64,000 nt of DNA from Bdellovibrio sp. BCCA (lineage in GTDB: Bacteria > Bdellovibrionota > Bdellovibrionia > Bdellovibrionales > Bdellovibrionaceae): NCBI RefSeq assembly GCF_037996825.1, contig NZ_JBBNAC010000001.1:62001-126000 (forward strand), written 5' to 3'. Below the pieces are notes generated by a model. It was not told where the DNA came from, did not search any database, and worked only from the letters and a program-made list of their open reading frames with translations. A program made the translations under genes and the position numbers. Of this stretch, positions 15,963 to 23,761 are shown piece by piece (the stretch's first letter is position 1; each line of letters starts with the position of its first letter).

Positions 15963-16301
15963 ATGAAAAAAATTATTACATTGCTATTAACTGCTCTGTG
16001 CCTTCTTACATCTAATGCATTTGCAGATGGAGTTCAGACATCAGGTGGTGTTAAGCCGAAAAGGGATTCTTTCCAGGCTGAACAATTTAAGAATCAACTT
16101 CCTACTCAGGTCTATGTGAGAATTAAGTCGATTCATTTAGAAAATAACATAAATAACGTAGGTTATTATGAGGCTTTGGTTAGCTCTCAAAAGTCTACTG
16201 TGAACGAGATTAAGAGGTATGAGCAAGAGTTGAGTCCTGAAGTGGTTGAAGCCCTTCAGAAGTCAATTAAGTCAAACGACTGGGTGCCCTTAAATAAGTA
16301 A
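15963..16301 (+). CDS. Small secreted protein coupled to the HTH gene
   Basis: 112 residues. The start at 15963 is chosen over an upstream in-frame codon because GAGGAGG lies just before it and a signal peptide begins there (MKKIITLLLTALCLLTSNAFA, cleavage before DGV). The mature part is ~90 residues, charged, without cysteine, and includes SGGVKPKRDSFQ and a C-terminal helix (SPEVVEALQKSIKSNDW). Small secreted proteins next to TIGR02147-like regulators are a recurrent arrangement in Bdellovibrio-type genomes, by my recollection. The reading frame is intact although the regulator upstream is broken. Confidence 0.8.
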   Translation: MKKIITLLLTALCLLTSNAFADGVQTSGGVKPKRDSFQAEQFKNQLPTQVYVRIKSIHLENNINNVGYYEALVSSQKSTVNEIKRYEQELSPEVVEALQKSIKSNDWVPLNK

Positions 16302-16313
16302 CAATAATCCCTC

Positions 16314-16343
16314 AAAAAAGGCGCTTGCAAAGTGCCTTTTTTA
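16314..16343 (+). terminator. Terminator after the small secreted protein
   Basis: AAAAAAGGC and GCCTTTTTT flank a GCTT/AAGT stem region with a GCAA loop, followed by T. It is a typical intrinsic terminator, 12 bases after the stop. Confidence 0.85.
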
Positions 16344-16415
16344 TCTTGCGTCGAAGGTCGTCGCAAAAATCTATTTCTCTTGCTCTAAGGATGATTTCCA
16401 AACATTCTGGGTTCT

Positions 16416-17057
16416 ATGATGGAATTCGTCGATATTATTTTGCATCTTGATCAGCACATTCCTGAATGGATCGCGTTCTTCGGTCCTTGGTTGTATGTGA
16501 TTTTATTCCTTATCATTTTTGCTGAGACAGGATTGGTGGTGACGCCATTCTTGCCTGGGGATTCACTGCTATTTGCTTTGGGTGCGTTTACGACGGTTGA
16601 GCACGGTTTAAATCTTTGGATTATACTGGCAAGCTTAACGATTGCAGGAATCTTAGGGGATACGGTGAATTACCATATAGGAAAGTATGTGGGACCAAAA
16701 GTCTTCGAGAGTAATTCGCGCTTCTTTAAAAAAGAACATTTAGCACAAACTCAAGCCTTCTATGCCAAATGGGGACCATTTACAATTGTGGCGGCTCGCT
16801 TTGCGCCAATCGTTCGCACGTTTGCCCCGTTTGTTGCGGGCATTGGATCTATGCACTACCGGAAATTCCTTTCATACAATGTCATTGGCGCGGTCGCGTG
16901 GGTTTTTACATTTGTATTGGCAGGACATTTCTTTGGAAATCTTCCAGTTGTTAAAAAGAATTTCCACATCGTGATTTTTGGAGTGATTGGTGTGTCTTTG
17001 ATTCCAATGGTGTGGCCGTGGATCTCTAGTAAAATTCAAAAGATGAAGGCGCGTTAA
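16416..17057 (+). CDS. DedA family membrane protein
   Basis: 213 residues with about five membrane segments. The DedA signatures are present: FAETGLVVTPFLPGDSLLF near residues 35-53 and ARFAPIVRTFAPFVAG in the second half, with the conserved charged residues of the family (Glu, Asp and the two Arg). Members of this family act in the inner membrane, are needed for membrane potential and drug tolerance, and several are undecaprenyl-phosphate or phospholipid translocases. It is transcribed toward the cyclase-like gene and overlaps its 3' end by 4 bases. No clear ribosome binding site is visible. Confidence 0.93.
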   Translation: MMEFVDIILHLDQHIPEWIAFFGPWLYVILFLIIFAETGLVVTPFLPGDSLLFALGAFTTVEHGLNLWIILASLTIAGILGDTVNYHIGKYVGPKVFESNSRFFKKEHLAQTQAFYAKWGPFTIVAARFAPIVRTFAPFVAGIGSMHYRKFLSYNVIGAVAWVFTFVLAGHFFGNLPVVKKNFHIVIFGVIGVSLIPMVWPWISSKIQKMKAR

Positions 17058-19024
17058 GCAGCCTTCTTCGCAGACTTTGCTAACATCTTTGCTAAAATTG
17101 GATTCGTTTTCAGATAAACCGGGTCCGTATCCTGATAATACTTAATAATAGTTTCTAAAGCGTATTCACCTGATTTTTTATGAGTCGGATGAGCACTGTT
17201 GAGAAGTCTGTGGAGAGCATCCCACACATCTGAATTAAGCTGCTGTTTTGCAACTTCGACGATTGTATCGGCGGCAACACGATTGTTGGATGAGAACATG
17301 TTTTCCCAAATCTTTCTCGCTGGGAATCCATATCTACCTAACACCATAATTGCATTTGCTTGTACGCGTGGGTCTTTATGTTCTAGAAGACGCACGACCG
17401 AATCTTGAAGTGTTGTACTCCATAGATCTTTCGGAATAATTCTTCCCAAAAGACTTACTACGGCCGAAAGGGCTTTGGTACTTAGAAGACCTTCTTCTTC
17501 TCCGCGCAAGAAAGAAGTTAGAGTCATCTCTGCCTCGGACACGATTTCTTGAGTTGTTTTTTCAAATCGATGATACTTCAAAGCCGTGAGCATTCTTACA
17601 ATATCATCATCACGGCGAGTGACCGCCATAAGACGAACTTTTTTGAGAACAAACAGCATATGTTCATCGCTGCGGAAGTAAGCGAGGCGCTCCCACATAT
17701 TGGATTCAAAAACCCATTCAATCGAGTTGAAATCGCGAGACCTGCAAAGCATGGACTCTTCTTTGAAACCTTTAAGCTGATTTACTTTGCGATCAAAGAT
17801 AAACGCTAAACCCTCCGCACTTGGAGAAGCCTCTTGAAAGAAAGTAAGTACCTGATGGGATTTATCGTCGATCAAAGAAAGCAGGCGGACTGACTCAATC
17901 AAGGGAAGACCACTGAGTGCGTGCCCTTCATCCAGACGAGTGAATCGCATCGTCCCTTTGGCGAAAGAACCTTTTAACTTAAAATAGTGATTCGCTTCTG
18001 CGGGGAGATTTTTTTCAATGATTGTTGCCTCATAAAAAAGATCACGGATACACGCGATTGCAAGTGATTCAGAGGAAAGGTCTGGAGCGATCTCATCTTT
18101 AAAGAGGAAAACGATTTCATCTCCGACAAATTGATAAATCAAGCCACCATGGCGCTCAATCACCTCGCGCGCTCGGGCGAAGTATTGATTCAGAATCGTT
18201 GTTACGTATTTATCGTCCTTTTCTAAAAACATCTGTGTGTATCCGTTAAGGTCGATACGACACAAAGTTGCTGCAAAGCTATACGGAGCCTCCCTGCCGC
18301 TTTTTAGTTCATGACGAATTGCTGGCCCTACCGTTTCACCATAAGTTTCACTGAGCTGTTCGAGACGGACGCGCTCGCCCTCTAATCCCATCGAAGCTTT
18401 GAGAATAGTCTCAGCTTCCACGGAAGTAGTTTTGATGTTTGCAATGTCTTCGCGGGACCGACTTGAGAGGATTTTACTGAGGTTGATGATGTCTTTTAAA
18501 AAGAGATATGAAATTACCGCAACTATTAGAGTTACAATAAATAGATCACGAAGAAGCAAGCTCAACATTGTTTCAGCTGTCTTCCACATGATTCGTTCTT
18601 TGTCCTCAAAAACACCTACGGTAAAAGTCGTATCCTGTATTTTTAGGGTTCTATACGCTAGCCCGTTCACTTCGATGATCTGATTGAATGTTAGATATTT
18701 TTTATTAATACCTGCAAGATTATTGAGATTGTTGTACCACTCAATAACTTCATCATTCTTTTTGATTATATAAAAATCGATAAGATAAAGTGCCCTGGCA
18801 CTTTCAAGTCTGTCTTTAAGGACGGAGTAGTTTTCGGATATCAGTAACGAAACAAAACTTTCTTGAACGAACTGCATGTTTCGTTGCCGTTTTTGGATTT
18901 CTTTAACAACAATATCTTTAACATTGAGATAGAATTGAGCTGAACTGGCTGCGACATAGCCGATCCAAAACGTCGCAACAATCATCAAGACAACCGATTT
19001 TCTTTTGTTATTTTTGTCTAACAA
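17054..19024 (-). CDS. Membrane protein with degenerate class III cyclase domain and HEAT-like repeats
   Basis: 656 residues. A membrane helix (SVVLMIVATFWIGYVAAS), a ~130-residue periplasmic sensor region and a second helix (LLRDLFIVTLIVAVISYLF) lead to a class III cyclase domain at ~255-430. The two metal-binding Asp are kept (RIDLNGYT and FVGDEIVFLF), as is the Arg in ESVRLL. However, the position that aligns with the substrate Lys is Gln (YQFVGD), and the Asp and Asn of the usual GDxVN are replaced (SGLPLIES). Adenylate cyclase activity is therefore doubtful. The C-terminal ~150 residues look like HEAT repeats (HKDPRVQANAIMVLGRYG). The start is a TTG with AAGGAG six bases upstream; the gene overlaps the previous one by 17 bases and is likely coupled to it. 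Confidence 0.85.
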   Translation of the reverse strand: MLDKNNKRKSVVLMIVATFWIGYVAASSAQFYLNVKDIVVKEIQKRQRNMQFVQESFVSLLISENYSVLKDRLESARALYLIDFYIIKKNDEVIEWYNNLNNLAGINKKYLTFNQIIEVNGLAYRTLKIQDTTFTVGVFEDKERIMWKTAETMLSLLLRDLFIVTLIVAVISYLFLKDIINLSKILSSRSREDIANIKTTSVEAETILKASMGLEGERVRLEQLSETYGETVGPAIRHELKSGREAPYSFAATLCRIDLNGYTQMFLEKDDKYVTTILNQYFARAREVIERHGGLIYQFVGDEIVFLFKDEIAPDLSSESLAIACIRDLFYEATIIEKNLPAEANHYFKLKGSFAKGTMRFTRLDEGHALSGLPLIESVRLLSLIDDKSHQVLTFFQEASPSAEGLAFIFDRKVNQLKGFKEESMLCRSRDFNSIEWVFESNMWERLAYFRSDEHMLFVLKKVRLMAVTRRDDDIVRMLTALKYHRFEKTTQEIVSEAEMTLTSFLRGEEEGLLSTKALSAVVSLLGRIIPKDLWSTTLQDSVVRLLEHKDPRVQANAIMVLGRYGFPARKIWENMFSSNNRVAADTIVEVAKQQLNSDVWDALHRLLNSAHPTHKKSGEYALETIIKYYQDTDPVYLKTNPILAKMLAKSAKKAA

Positions 19025-20984
19025 ACCGGTCTCCTTGGTCGAGGAAGATGATGTTTCCTTTTTTTGCGCCGTATGAATTCCCGTAGAGATCCAATACTTG
19101 AATGCTATTCATTTCAAGCTCTTTGCCGAAATTTGGATCTTTCAGCTTTTGTTTTGTTACTGAGTAATTGCTGCGCGAAATAAACGTAACAACTTCGTCT
19201 GAAGATACGGAAGCGGTGCCTCGACGTTGAGGTCTTGGAGCGCCAGAAGTAGTACCTGTTGATGACGACTGTGAGACGGGCGAAAGCTGGTATGAGGCAC
19301 TAGCGGATGGAACTCCAGAAGTAGCTCCGCCCCCACCTACAGAGTTTGACACTTCTGCAGATGCCGGAGTCGAAGAGGATTTCGCATCTTGTTGTTGGAA
19401 GCCTCTATTCATAGCAGGCTTATTTGCAGTTGATGTTACGGACGACTGCGTTGTGCTGTTAGAGTCTATAGAAATACTCTCTACAACTTTTTCGTCAGAG
19501 GAAATTTTGTTTCTAGCCTGTACGCCTAGAGAAACACTTGCTGGAACCCTATTGCCTGATGAGGATGAAGTTGATTCTGTTAAAGAAGAACTACTTGATG
19601 CAACATCGGTGGCATCTGCCACTTTCGATTTCGCTGATGACCTAGATGACTCTTGCGCGACGGCCGGAGAAGACATTGATCCGATCATGTTGTTTGCTGC
19701 ACGTAAAATTCCGCTGCTATCTGAAGCCGATCTTGTAAGAGCTTGTTGAGAGCCTGAATCCGTTTGTGGCGGAGGATTGTTTACGACTTCAGATAAAGAT
19801 TGTGAACTCGGTGCTGCTAATTGTGAAGCTGGTATTTCAGCCGGAATGTTGGCAGTCGATGTATTTGCAGCTAATTCGATTCCGTCTTTTACATTGCCAC
19901 TGAAAGTAGTCGCACCACCTTTTGGAGTTGTAGCTTGTTTCTCTGGAATGTTGGCAGTTTGGTCCTTCGTAGCCTCAGTTAAAGCGGCACTAACGTTGCC
20001 CGGAAGAACCAGTATTCCATTCATTTTGCTACTGGCGAGAGCCACTTTCTTAAACTCTCCGACTTGTAATTCTTTACAGCCTTTGATTATTTCGTTCACC
20101 GTCTTTTCAGAAAAGAAACCAAGTCTATGAAGTAGTTCATGCTGTAATTCTAGTTTTATATTATCAGATAGCTTTCCATCCGGTTTTGCAGATTTTAAAA
20201 ATGTTATTGTGCCTTTCTCATCAGTACTTGCGGGTGAGAATGGATCTTTGTCGGTTACGTCGCATTTTATGACAGATTTGTGGTTGCCACTCTGATAGAT
20301 GAGCTGACGTTTTTGTAATTCGTAGGCGGTGCTTAATACTTTTTTTGTAAGAGCGGTATCTTTGCCAAAGTCGAATTTTTTTTCAAAACTTTCGGAAGAA
20401 AAACAAGAACCGAGGAAGTCCTGTGTAGTGGTAGTACTAGCAATAGTACTTTTTAGTTTTATAAATTCTCTTGGAGTCAGTTTTTCCTTGCAAGAGCGAT
20501 CAAGGAGATCGGTTTCTGCGGCTTGAGACGCGATTTCAGATTCAATGTCGGCTTTAAATGTCTGTAATTCTTTTTCCATCTTTTGAAGATTCGTGTCGCA
20601 AATGTCCGCCGGTGAGTAGCCTCTATCAAAGGTTGATCTGGTTCTTGCCTGTTGCAAAAGTAGTTTGCCGTCTACTGAGGAATAATAGAATTCGTTTACG
20701 GTTGAAGAGCCAATTTTTCGCACGAAATAATGCTTAATTAAGCCTGAAGAAAAAAGAATTTCTATCTGAAGCGAACCCTTCTTAACTTTCCAAAAATCAA
20801 TTTTGCCATCGAGATCAGAGTCGACACGAATGTCCTCATAGTCCTTGTAGGACGTAACGAAAACACCAGGAGAATTTCCTCCTGGATTATAAATGATATC
20901 CTCCGCTTTCAGCAGAGTTTTTCCTTGCGCATCAATAAGGCAAGTGAATGAAATTAAAAGTAAACCTAGAAAAAACTTCATCAC
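19008..20984 (-). CDS. Secreted Ser-rich protein with HExxH zinc-protease-like motif
   Basis: 658 residues. A signal peptide (MMKFFLGLLLISFTCLIDA) is followed by DSDLDGKIDFW near residue 57, a calcium-loop-like motif. Near residue 283 lies LQHELLHRLGFFSE, which matches the HExxHxxGF pattern of metzincin-type zinc proteases, although I do not see a clear third histidine. From ~360 to 590 the chain is low-complexity, rich in Ser, Thr, Ala and Pro, probably disordered. A short ordered C-terminal part follows (NSIQVLDLYGNSYGAKKGNI). It is likely exported to the periplasm or outside. The cyclase-like gene overlaps its end, so they form an operon. The protease call is a motif-level inference. Confidence 0.7.
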   Translation of the reverse strand: MMKFFLGLLLISFTCLIDAQGKTLLKAEDIIYNPGGNSPGVFVTSYKDYEDIRVDSDLDGKIDFWKVKKGSLQIEILFSSGLIKHYFVRKIGSSTVNEFYYSSVDGKLLLQQARTRSTFDRGYSPADICDTNLQKMEKELQTFKADIESEIASQAAETDLLDRSCKEKLTPREFIKLKSTIASTTTTQDFLGSCFSSESFEKKFDFGKDTALTKKVLSTAYELQKRQLIYQSGNHKSVIKCDVTDKDPFSPASTDEKGTITFLKSAKPDGKLSDNIKLELQHELLHRLGFFSEKTVNEIIKGCKELQVGEFKKVALASSKMNGILVLPGNVSAALTEATKDQTANIPEKQATTPKGGATTFSGNVKDGIELAANTSTANIPAEIPASQLAAPSSQSLSEVVNNPPPQTDSGSQQALTRSASDSSGILRAANNMIGSMSSPAVAQESSRSSAKSKVADATDVASSSSSLTESTSSSSGNRVPASVSLGVQARNKISSDEKVVESISIDSNSTTQSSVTSTANKPAMNRGFQQQDAKSSSTPASAEVSNSVGGGGATSGVPSASASYQLSPVSQSSSTGTTSGAPRPQRRGTASVSSDEVVTFISRSNYSVTKQKLKDPNFGKELEMNSIQVLDLYGNSYGAKKGNIIFLDQGDRFVRQK

Positions 20985-21100
20985 ATTTCGTTTCGGCTAT
21001 AGATCAATATTTGTTAATAGGATCTTTGGCTAGGTGGATCTTAGGCTAGTTTTGCTTCATAAGACTTTCTCAGTTTCACCAGATCTATGAGCATATAAAC

Positions 21101-21484
21101 ATGAAGCTATCATTAATCATGGTAAGTACTGTTCTGGCATATTCTTTCGATGTATCAGCAGCGTCTCTGAAACTAGAAATGTATTCTAGCGAGAAAAAAA
21201 AGTACGAGACGGTTTCTGTCATAGATCTGCAAGAGTTTAAGATCTCAAAAAACTGCATAAAGTCCGGGAAGCCGTCGTGTCAGGCTTGGGATGCGACATC
21301 TAAAAAAAGTAAGACCGATTTAACAGGTCCCGCTCTTGGGAATCCCGCCGCTAGATATTGTTTGGAAATGGGCGCTAATAATCGAATTCTTATGGATGAA
21401 AAGAAGCGTGAGTTTGATTATTGCATTTTTGCGGATGGTTCAATGATTGATGCTTGGTCTTTGTATAACAAGCACCACAAATAA
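21101..21484 (+). CDS. Secreted DUF333-type small protein
   Basis: 127 residues. A signal peptide (MKLSLIMVSTVLAYSFDVSA) is followed by ~55 variable residues and then a DUF333-like domain with the family's landmarks: NPAARYCLEMGANNRI, the second cysteine in FDYCIFADG and the closing W in DAWSLY. The family is sometimes labelled hemolysin-like but its function is not known. The two conserved Cys probably form a disulfide. The papain-like protease gene begins 10 bases after the stop, so the two are probably one operon. Confidence 0.8.
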   Translation: MKLSLIMVSTVLAYSFDVSAASLKLEMYSSEKKKYETVSVIDLQEFKISKNCIKSGKPSCQAWDATSKKSKTDLTGPALGNPAARYCLEMGANNRILMDEKKREFDYCIFADGSMIDAWSLYNKHHK

Positions 21485-21494
21485 AGGAAATTTT

Positions 21495-22601
21495 GTGTCT
21501 AAGTGTGAAGCACTTTTACTTATTACTTTCTTCTCCATGAACGCTTTCGGCGCATTTGGCTTAAATACATTTTCAAATGAATACAAACCGAAAACAGAGA
21601 CGCAGTTACAAGTCACTAACATGCCCAAAGTAAGAAGTCAGGATAGTATCGGTATTTGTTACTCATTCGTTGCGAGCACTCTCATTGATGAGGCAAATTG
21701 TGTTGCTAATAAGGTACAGGATTGTTCAAGTGTTCCTAATACAAATAAAGCTTCACCTCTGGACATGGCTAGATATTCCCAGGATTTGCCTGAAGACACC
21801 GATAGTTCAGATCGATTCAATTATGAAGGTCTAAACGAGGGTGGGTCCGCTGCATTTGCTATTTACAATGCGGGTTTCCGCGCACAAGCCATCGTGCGTG
21901 AGTCGTGTGCACCATTTGATCAAGTTGTCTCAAAGATTACCGATCCAGCTAAAGCGCAAAAAAGCGAGTTAGAAATGTGGCAGAAATTTAAAAACATGTA
22001 TGAAGCGTACAAGAGAAAACAAAAAGAATGTGCTCAATGTGCACTTGAATATGCCACGACTACAGCGAACGACATAAAAAAAGATTTTAATCTCAAAGCT
22101 AGTAACCAAGAAATATTGAAAGCATTCGCTGAAGACAGCTATTCAAAATTTTTAGATAAGATACTTATTCCAGACGACTGTTGGGATTTTAAAAACCAAA
22201 TTTCTCTAAAGGGAAATTGGAAAATGAATGCGTATCCGGATAAAAATCAAACATCAAACTATCAACAAACTATTTCAAAAATTAAAGAAGTGCTTGGTCG
22301 AAAACGACCCATTAGTATTGGATTTTGCACGCAAACGCCATTGGAAGTTAAGTCTACCGATGCCTGTGGGAAAATTATGAAAAATGGAGAACCTTCTGGC
22401 GAAGGCCACGCCGTCGTCATCAAGGGTTACCGTCGCGTCTGCAATAGCAAAAATCAATGTTACGATGCCCTTCAGATTCAAAACTCTTGGGGTGAATCGT
22501 GGCAAAGTAGTAACGACGACGGATGGGTGGATGCCAAAGAACTCTTAGATCGAACATTTTATGAATCTGGCAGTCTTGCCTGGCTAGATCCCAAATCTTA
22601 A
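21495..22601 (+). CDS. Secreted papain-like (C1A) cysteine protease
   Basis: 368 residues from a GTG at 21495 with AAAGGAAA upstream; this start gives a signal peptide (MSKCEALLLITFFSMNAFGA), whereas a start 48 bases earlier would overlap the DUF333 gene and hide it. The papain fold landmarks are in order: oxyanion Gln and catalytic Cys in VRSQDSIGICYSF (Q49, C55), the His in GEGHAVVIKGY and the Asn in IQNSWGESW. Six or more extra cysteines suggest disulfides, some in a central insertion (CAQCALEYA). It is a candidate exported digestive or toxin-like protease. Its substrate is unknown. Composition is AT-rich compared with the core genes. Confidence 0.85.
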   Translation: MSKCEALLLITFFSMNAFGAFGLNTFSNEYKPKTETQLQVTNMPKVRSQDSIGICYSFVASTLIDEANCVANKVQDCSSVPNTNKASPLDMARYSQDLPEDTDSSDRFNYEGLNEGGSAAFAIYNAGFRAQAIVRESCAPFDQVVSKITDPAKAQKSELEMWQKFKNMYEAYKRKQKECAQCALEYATTTANDIKKDFNLKASNQEILKAFAEDSYSKFLDKILIPDDCWDFKNQISLKGNWKMNAYPDKNQTSNYQQTISKIKEVLGRKRPISIGFCTQTPLEVKSTDACGKIMKNGEPSGEGHAVVIKGYRRVCNSKNQCYDALQIQNSWGESWQSSNDDGWVDAKELLDRTFYESGSLAWLDPKS

Positions 22602-22735
22602 ATCCGTAATCTTAGAACCGATCCGGAGTTCGAGATCAAATACTCCTCAGATCTAATATATCCAGCATACGGGCAGGCACGCCCTGGCTAAACCCTTGCT
22701 CTATGGGCCTTCCGAAACCAATCAGGAGGTTCAAT

Positions 22736-23119
22736 ATGAAAAATACAAAGCTTATTTTATCAATCGTTCTTATGTCGGCTCTTTCAGCATGTGCGGGAAA
22801 AAAGAATTCAGATGAAGGAGTTAATGGTGGAGTTGTTACAGCGGACGGGCGCTGTACAGATGAAATTATCGACGTCAGTAACAGTTTTCTTCGGGCAATG
22901 CGCTCCCTCAAGCTGGCTCAGGAAACACTTCCCGATAACGCAGAATTGATCGTAAATCGCGCTATTGAAGTTCGCGATGCTTGTGATCGTATGTTTCCAA
23001 AATACGAAGGTGTGTCTTGCAAAGCAGAATCCCAAGGCAGAGTTGTCGATCTTAGAACGGACGATGTTAAGGAGTACTGCGCTACGATTAAAGAAATTTT
23101 AAGATCCAATAATCTTTAA
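22736..23119 (+). CDS. Small lipoprotein
   Basis: About 127 residues from the ATG preceded by AGGAGG. The lipobox LSAC (in LMSALSACAGKK) predicts lipid attachment after a ~19-residue signal peptide. A Gly-rich spacer (NGGVVTADG) precedes a helical domain with five cysteines (GRCTDEIID, RDACDRMF, GVSCKAES, EYCATI). The family is not recognised. An in-frame ATG 33 bases upstream lacks a ribosome binding site and would spoil the signal peptide. It follows the papain-like protease on the same strand by ~130 bases. Confidence 0.8.
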   Translation: MKNTKLILSIVLMSALSACAGKKNSDEGVNGGVVTADGRCTDEIIDVSNSFLRAMRSLKLAQETLPDNAELIVNRAIEVRDACDRMFPKYEGVSCKAESQGRVVDLRTDDVKEYCATIKEILRSNNL

Positions 23120-23235
23120 AACCATTATAGCGCGCGGAAACTCAAGCGTTGGATGGTAATAAGGCGTTAAACACGAGCGGGGCTTGTAGCCGAAGAGTTG
23201 ACTATTAGCTCGAGTCCCGCCACTATGTGCACCTT

Positions 23236-23703
23236 ATGAAAAAGGAATTCATGATCAGAGCCATTGAGCTCTCCAGAAAGAATATGCAGGCGGGCGCTGG
23301 AGGTCCATTTGGCGCTGTTATCGTCAAAGATGGTAAAGTGATTGGAGAAGGTTGGAATAAAGTCACCTCCTCCAATGATCCAACGGCTCATGCAGAGGTT
23401 GTTGCCATCCGTAATGCTTGTGAAAACGCAAAGAACTTCAGCCTTGAAGGTGCGGAAATTTACACGAGCTGTGAGCCTTGCCCTATGTGCCTTTCAGCGA
23501 TCTACTGGGCACGCATTAGTAAGATTTATTTCGGCAATACTCGCAAAGATGCCGCCGACATCGATTTCGATGATGATTTCCTTTATCAAGAGATTCCAAA
23601 AGAAATTAAAGACCGCAAGGTTCCTATGATTCAATGCGCACACGAAGAAGCATTGGACGTTTTCAAAGAATGGCAAAACAAGACCGATAAAGTGCCGTAC
23701 TAA
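23236..23703 (+). CDS. guaD: Guanine deaminase (cytidine deaminase-like fold)
   Basis: About 155 residues. It hydrolyses guanine to xanthine and ammonia in purine salvage. The zinc site is complete: the His and Glu in DPTAHAEVVAIR and the two Cys in CEPCPMC. The segment GGPFGAVIVKDGKVIGEG and the tail pattern DAADIDFDDDFLYQEI match Bacillus-type GuaD rather than the tRNA adenosine deaminase TadA. The start at 23236 fits the length of that family; another ATG at 23251 has the better ribosome binding site (AAGGA), so the exact N-terminus is open. Confidence 0.88.
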   Translation: MKKEFMIRAIELSRKNMQAGAGGPFGAVIVKDGKVIGEGWNKVTSSNDPTAHAEVVAIRNACENAKNFSLEGAEIYTSCEPCPMCLSAIYWARISKIYFGNTRKDAADIDFDDDFLYQEIPKEIKDRKVPMIQCAHEEALDVFKEWQNKTDKVPY

Positions 23704-23761
23704 GGGCGAGGTTGACCTTTCAGGACTCCAAGCCTTAGGGCTTCTTAGAGACAATAGAGGA

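Noticed and set aside
19453-20130. Plus-strand open frames of ~100 codons within the Ser-rich protein gene
   Set aside because: They result from the low-complexity Ser/Thr/Ala coding on the other strand; no ribosome binding sites or known domains.
20975-21005. Further sigma-28 boxes at GCCGAAA sequences (near 20995, 32075 and 47911)
   Set aside because: The -10 match is only partial and no TAAA lies 15-16 bases upstream in two of the three; the third (47911) has TCAA and was judged too weak.
23176-23226. tRNA-like remnant (GCGGG ... GCTCGAGTCCCGCCA) before guaD
   Set aside because: The 3' part resembles a T-arm and CCA end, but only ~50 bases are present, there is no anticodon arm, and the pairing can be explained as one imperfect hairpin. 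It shows no real match to the tRNA-Ser 3' end, so it does not serve as an attachment repeat.
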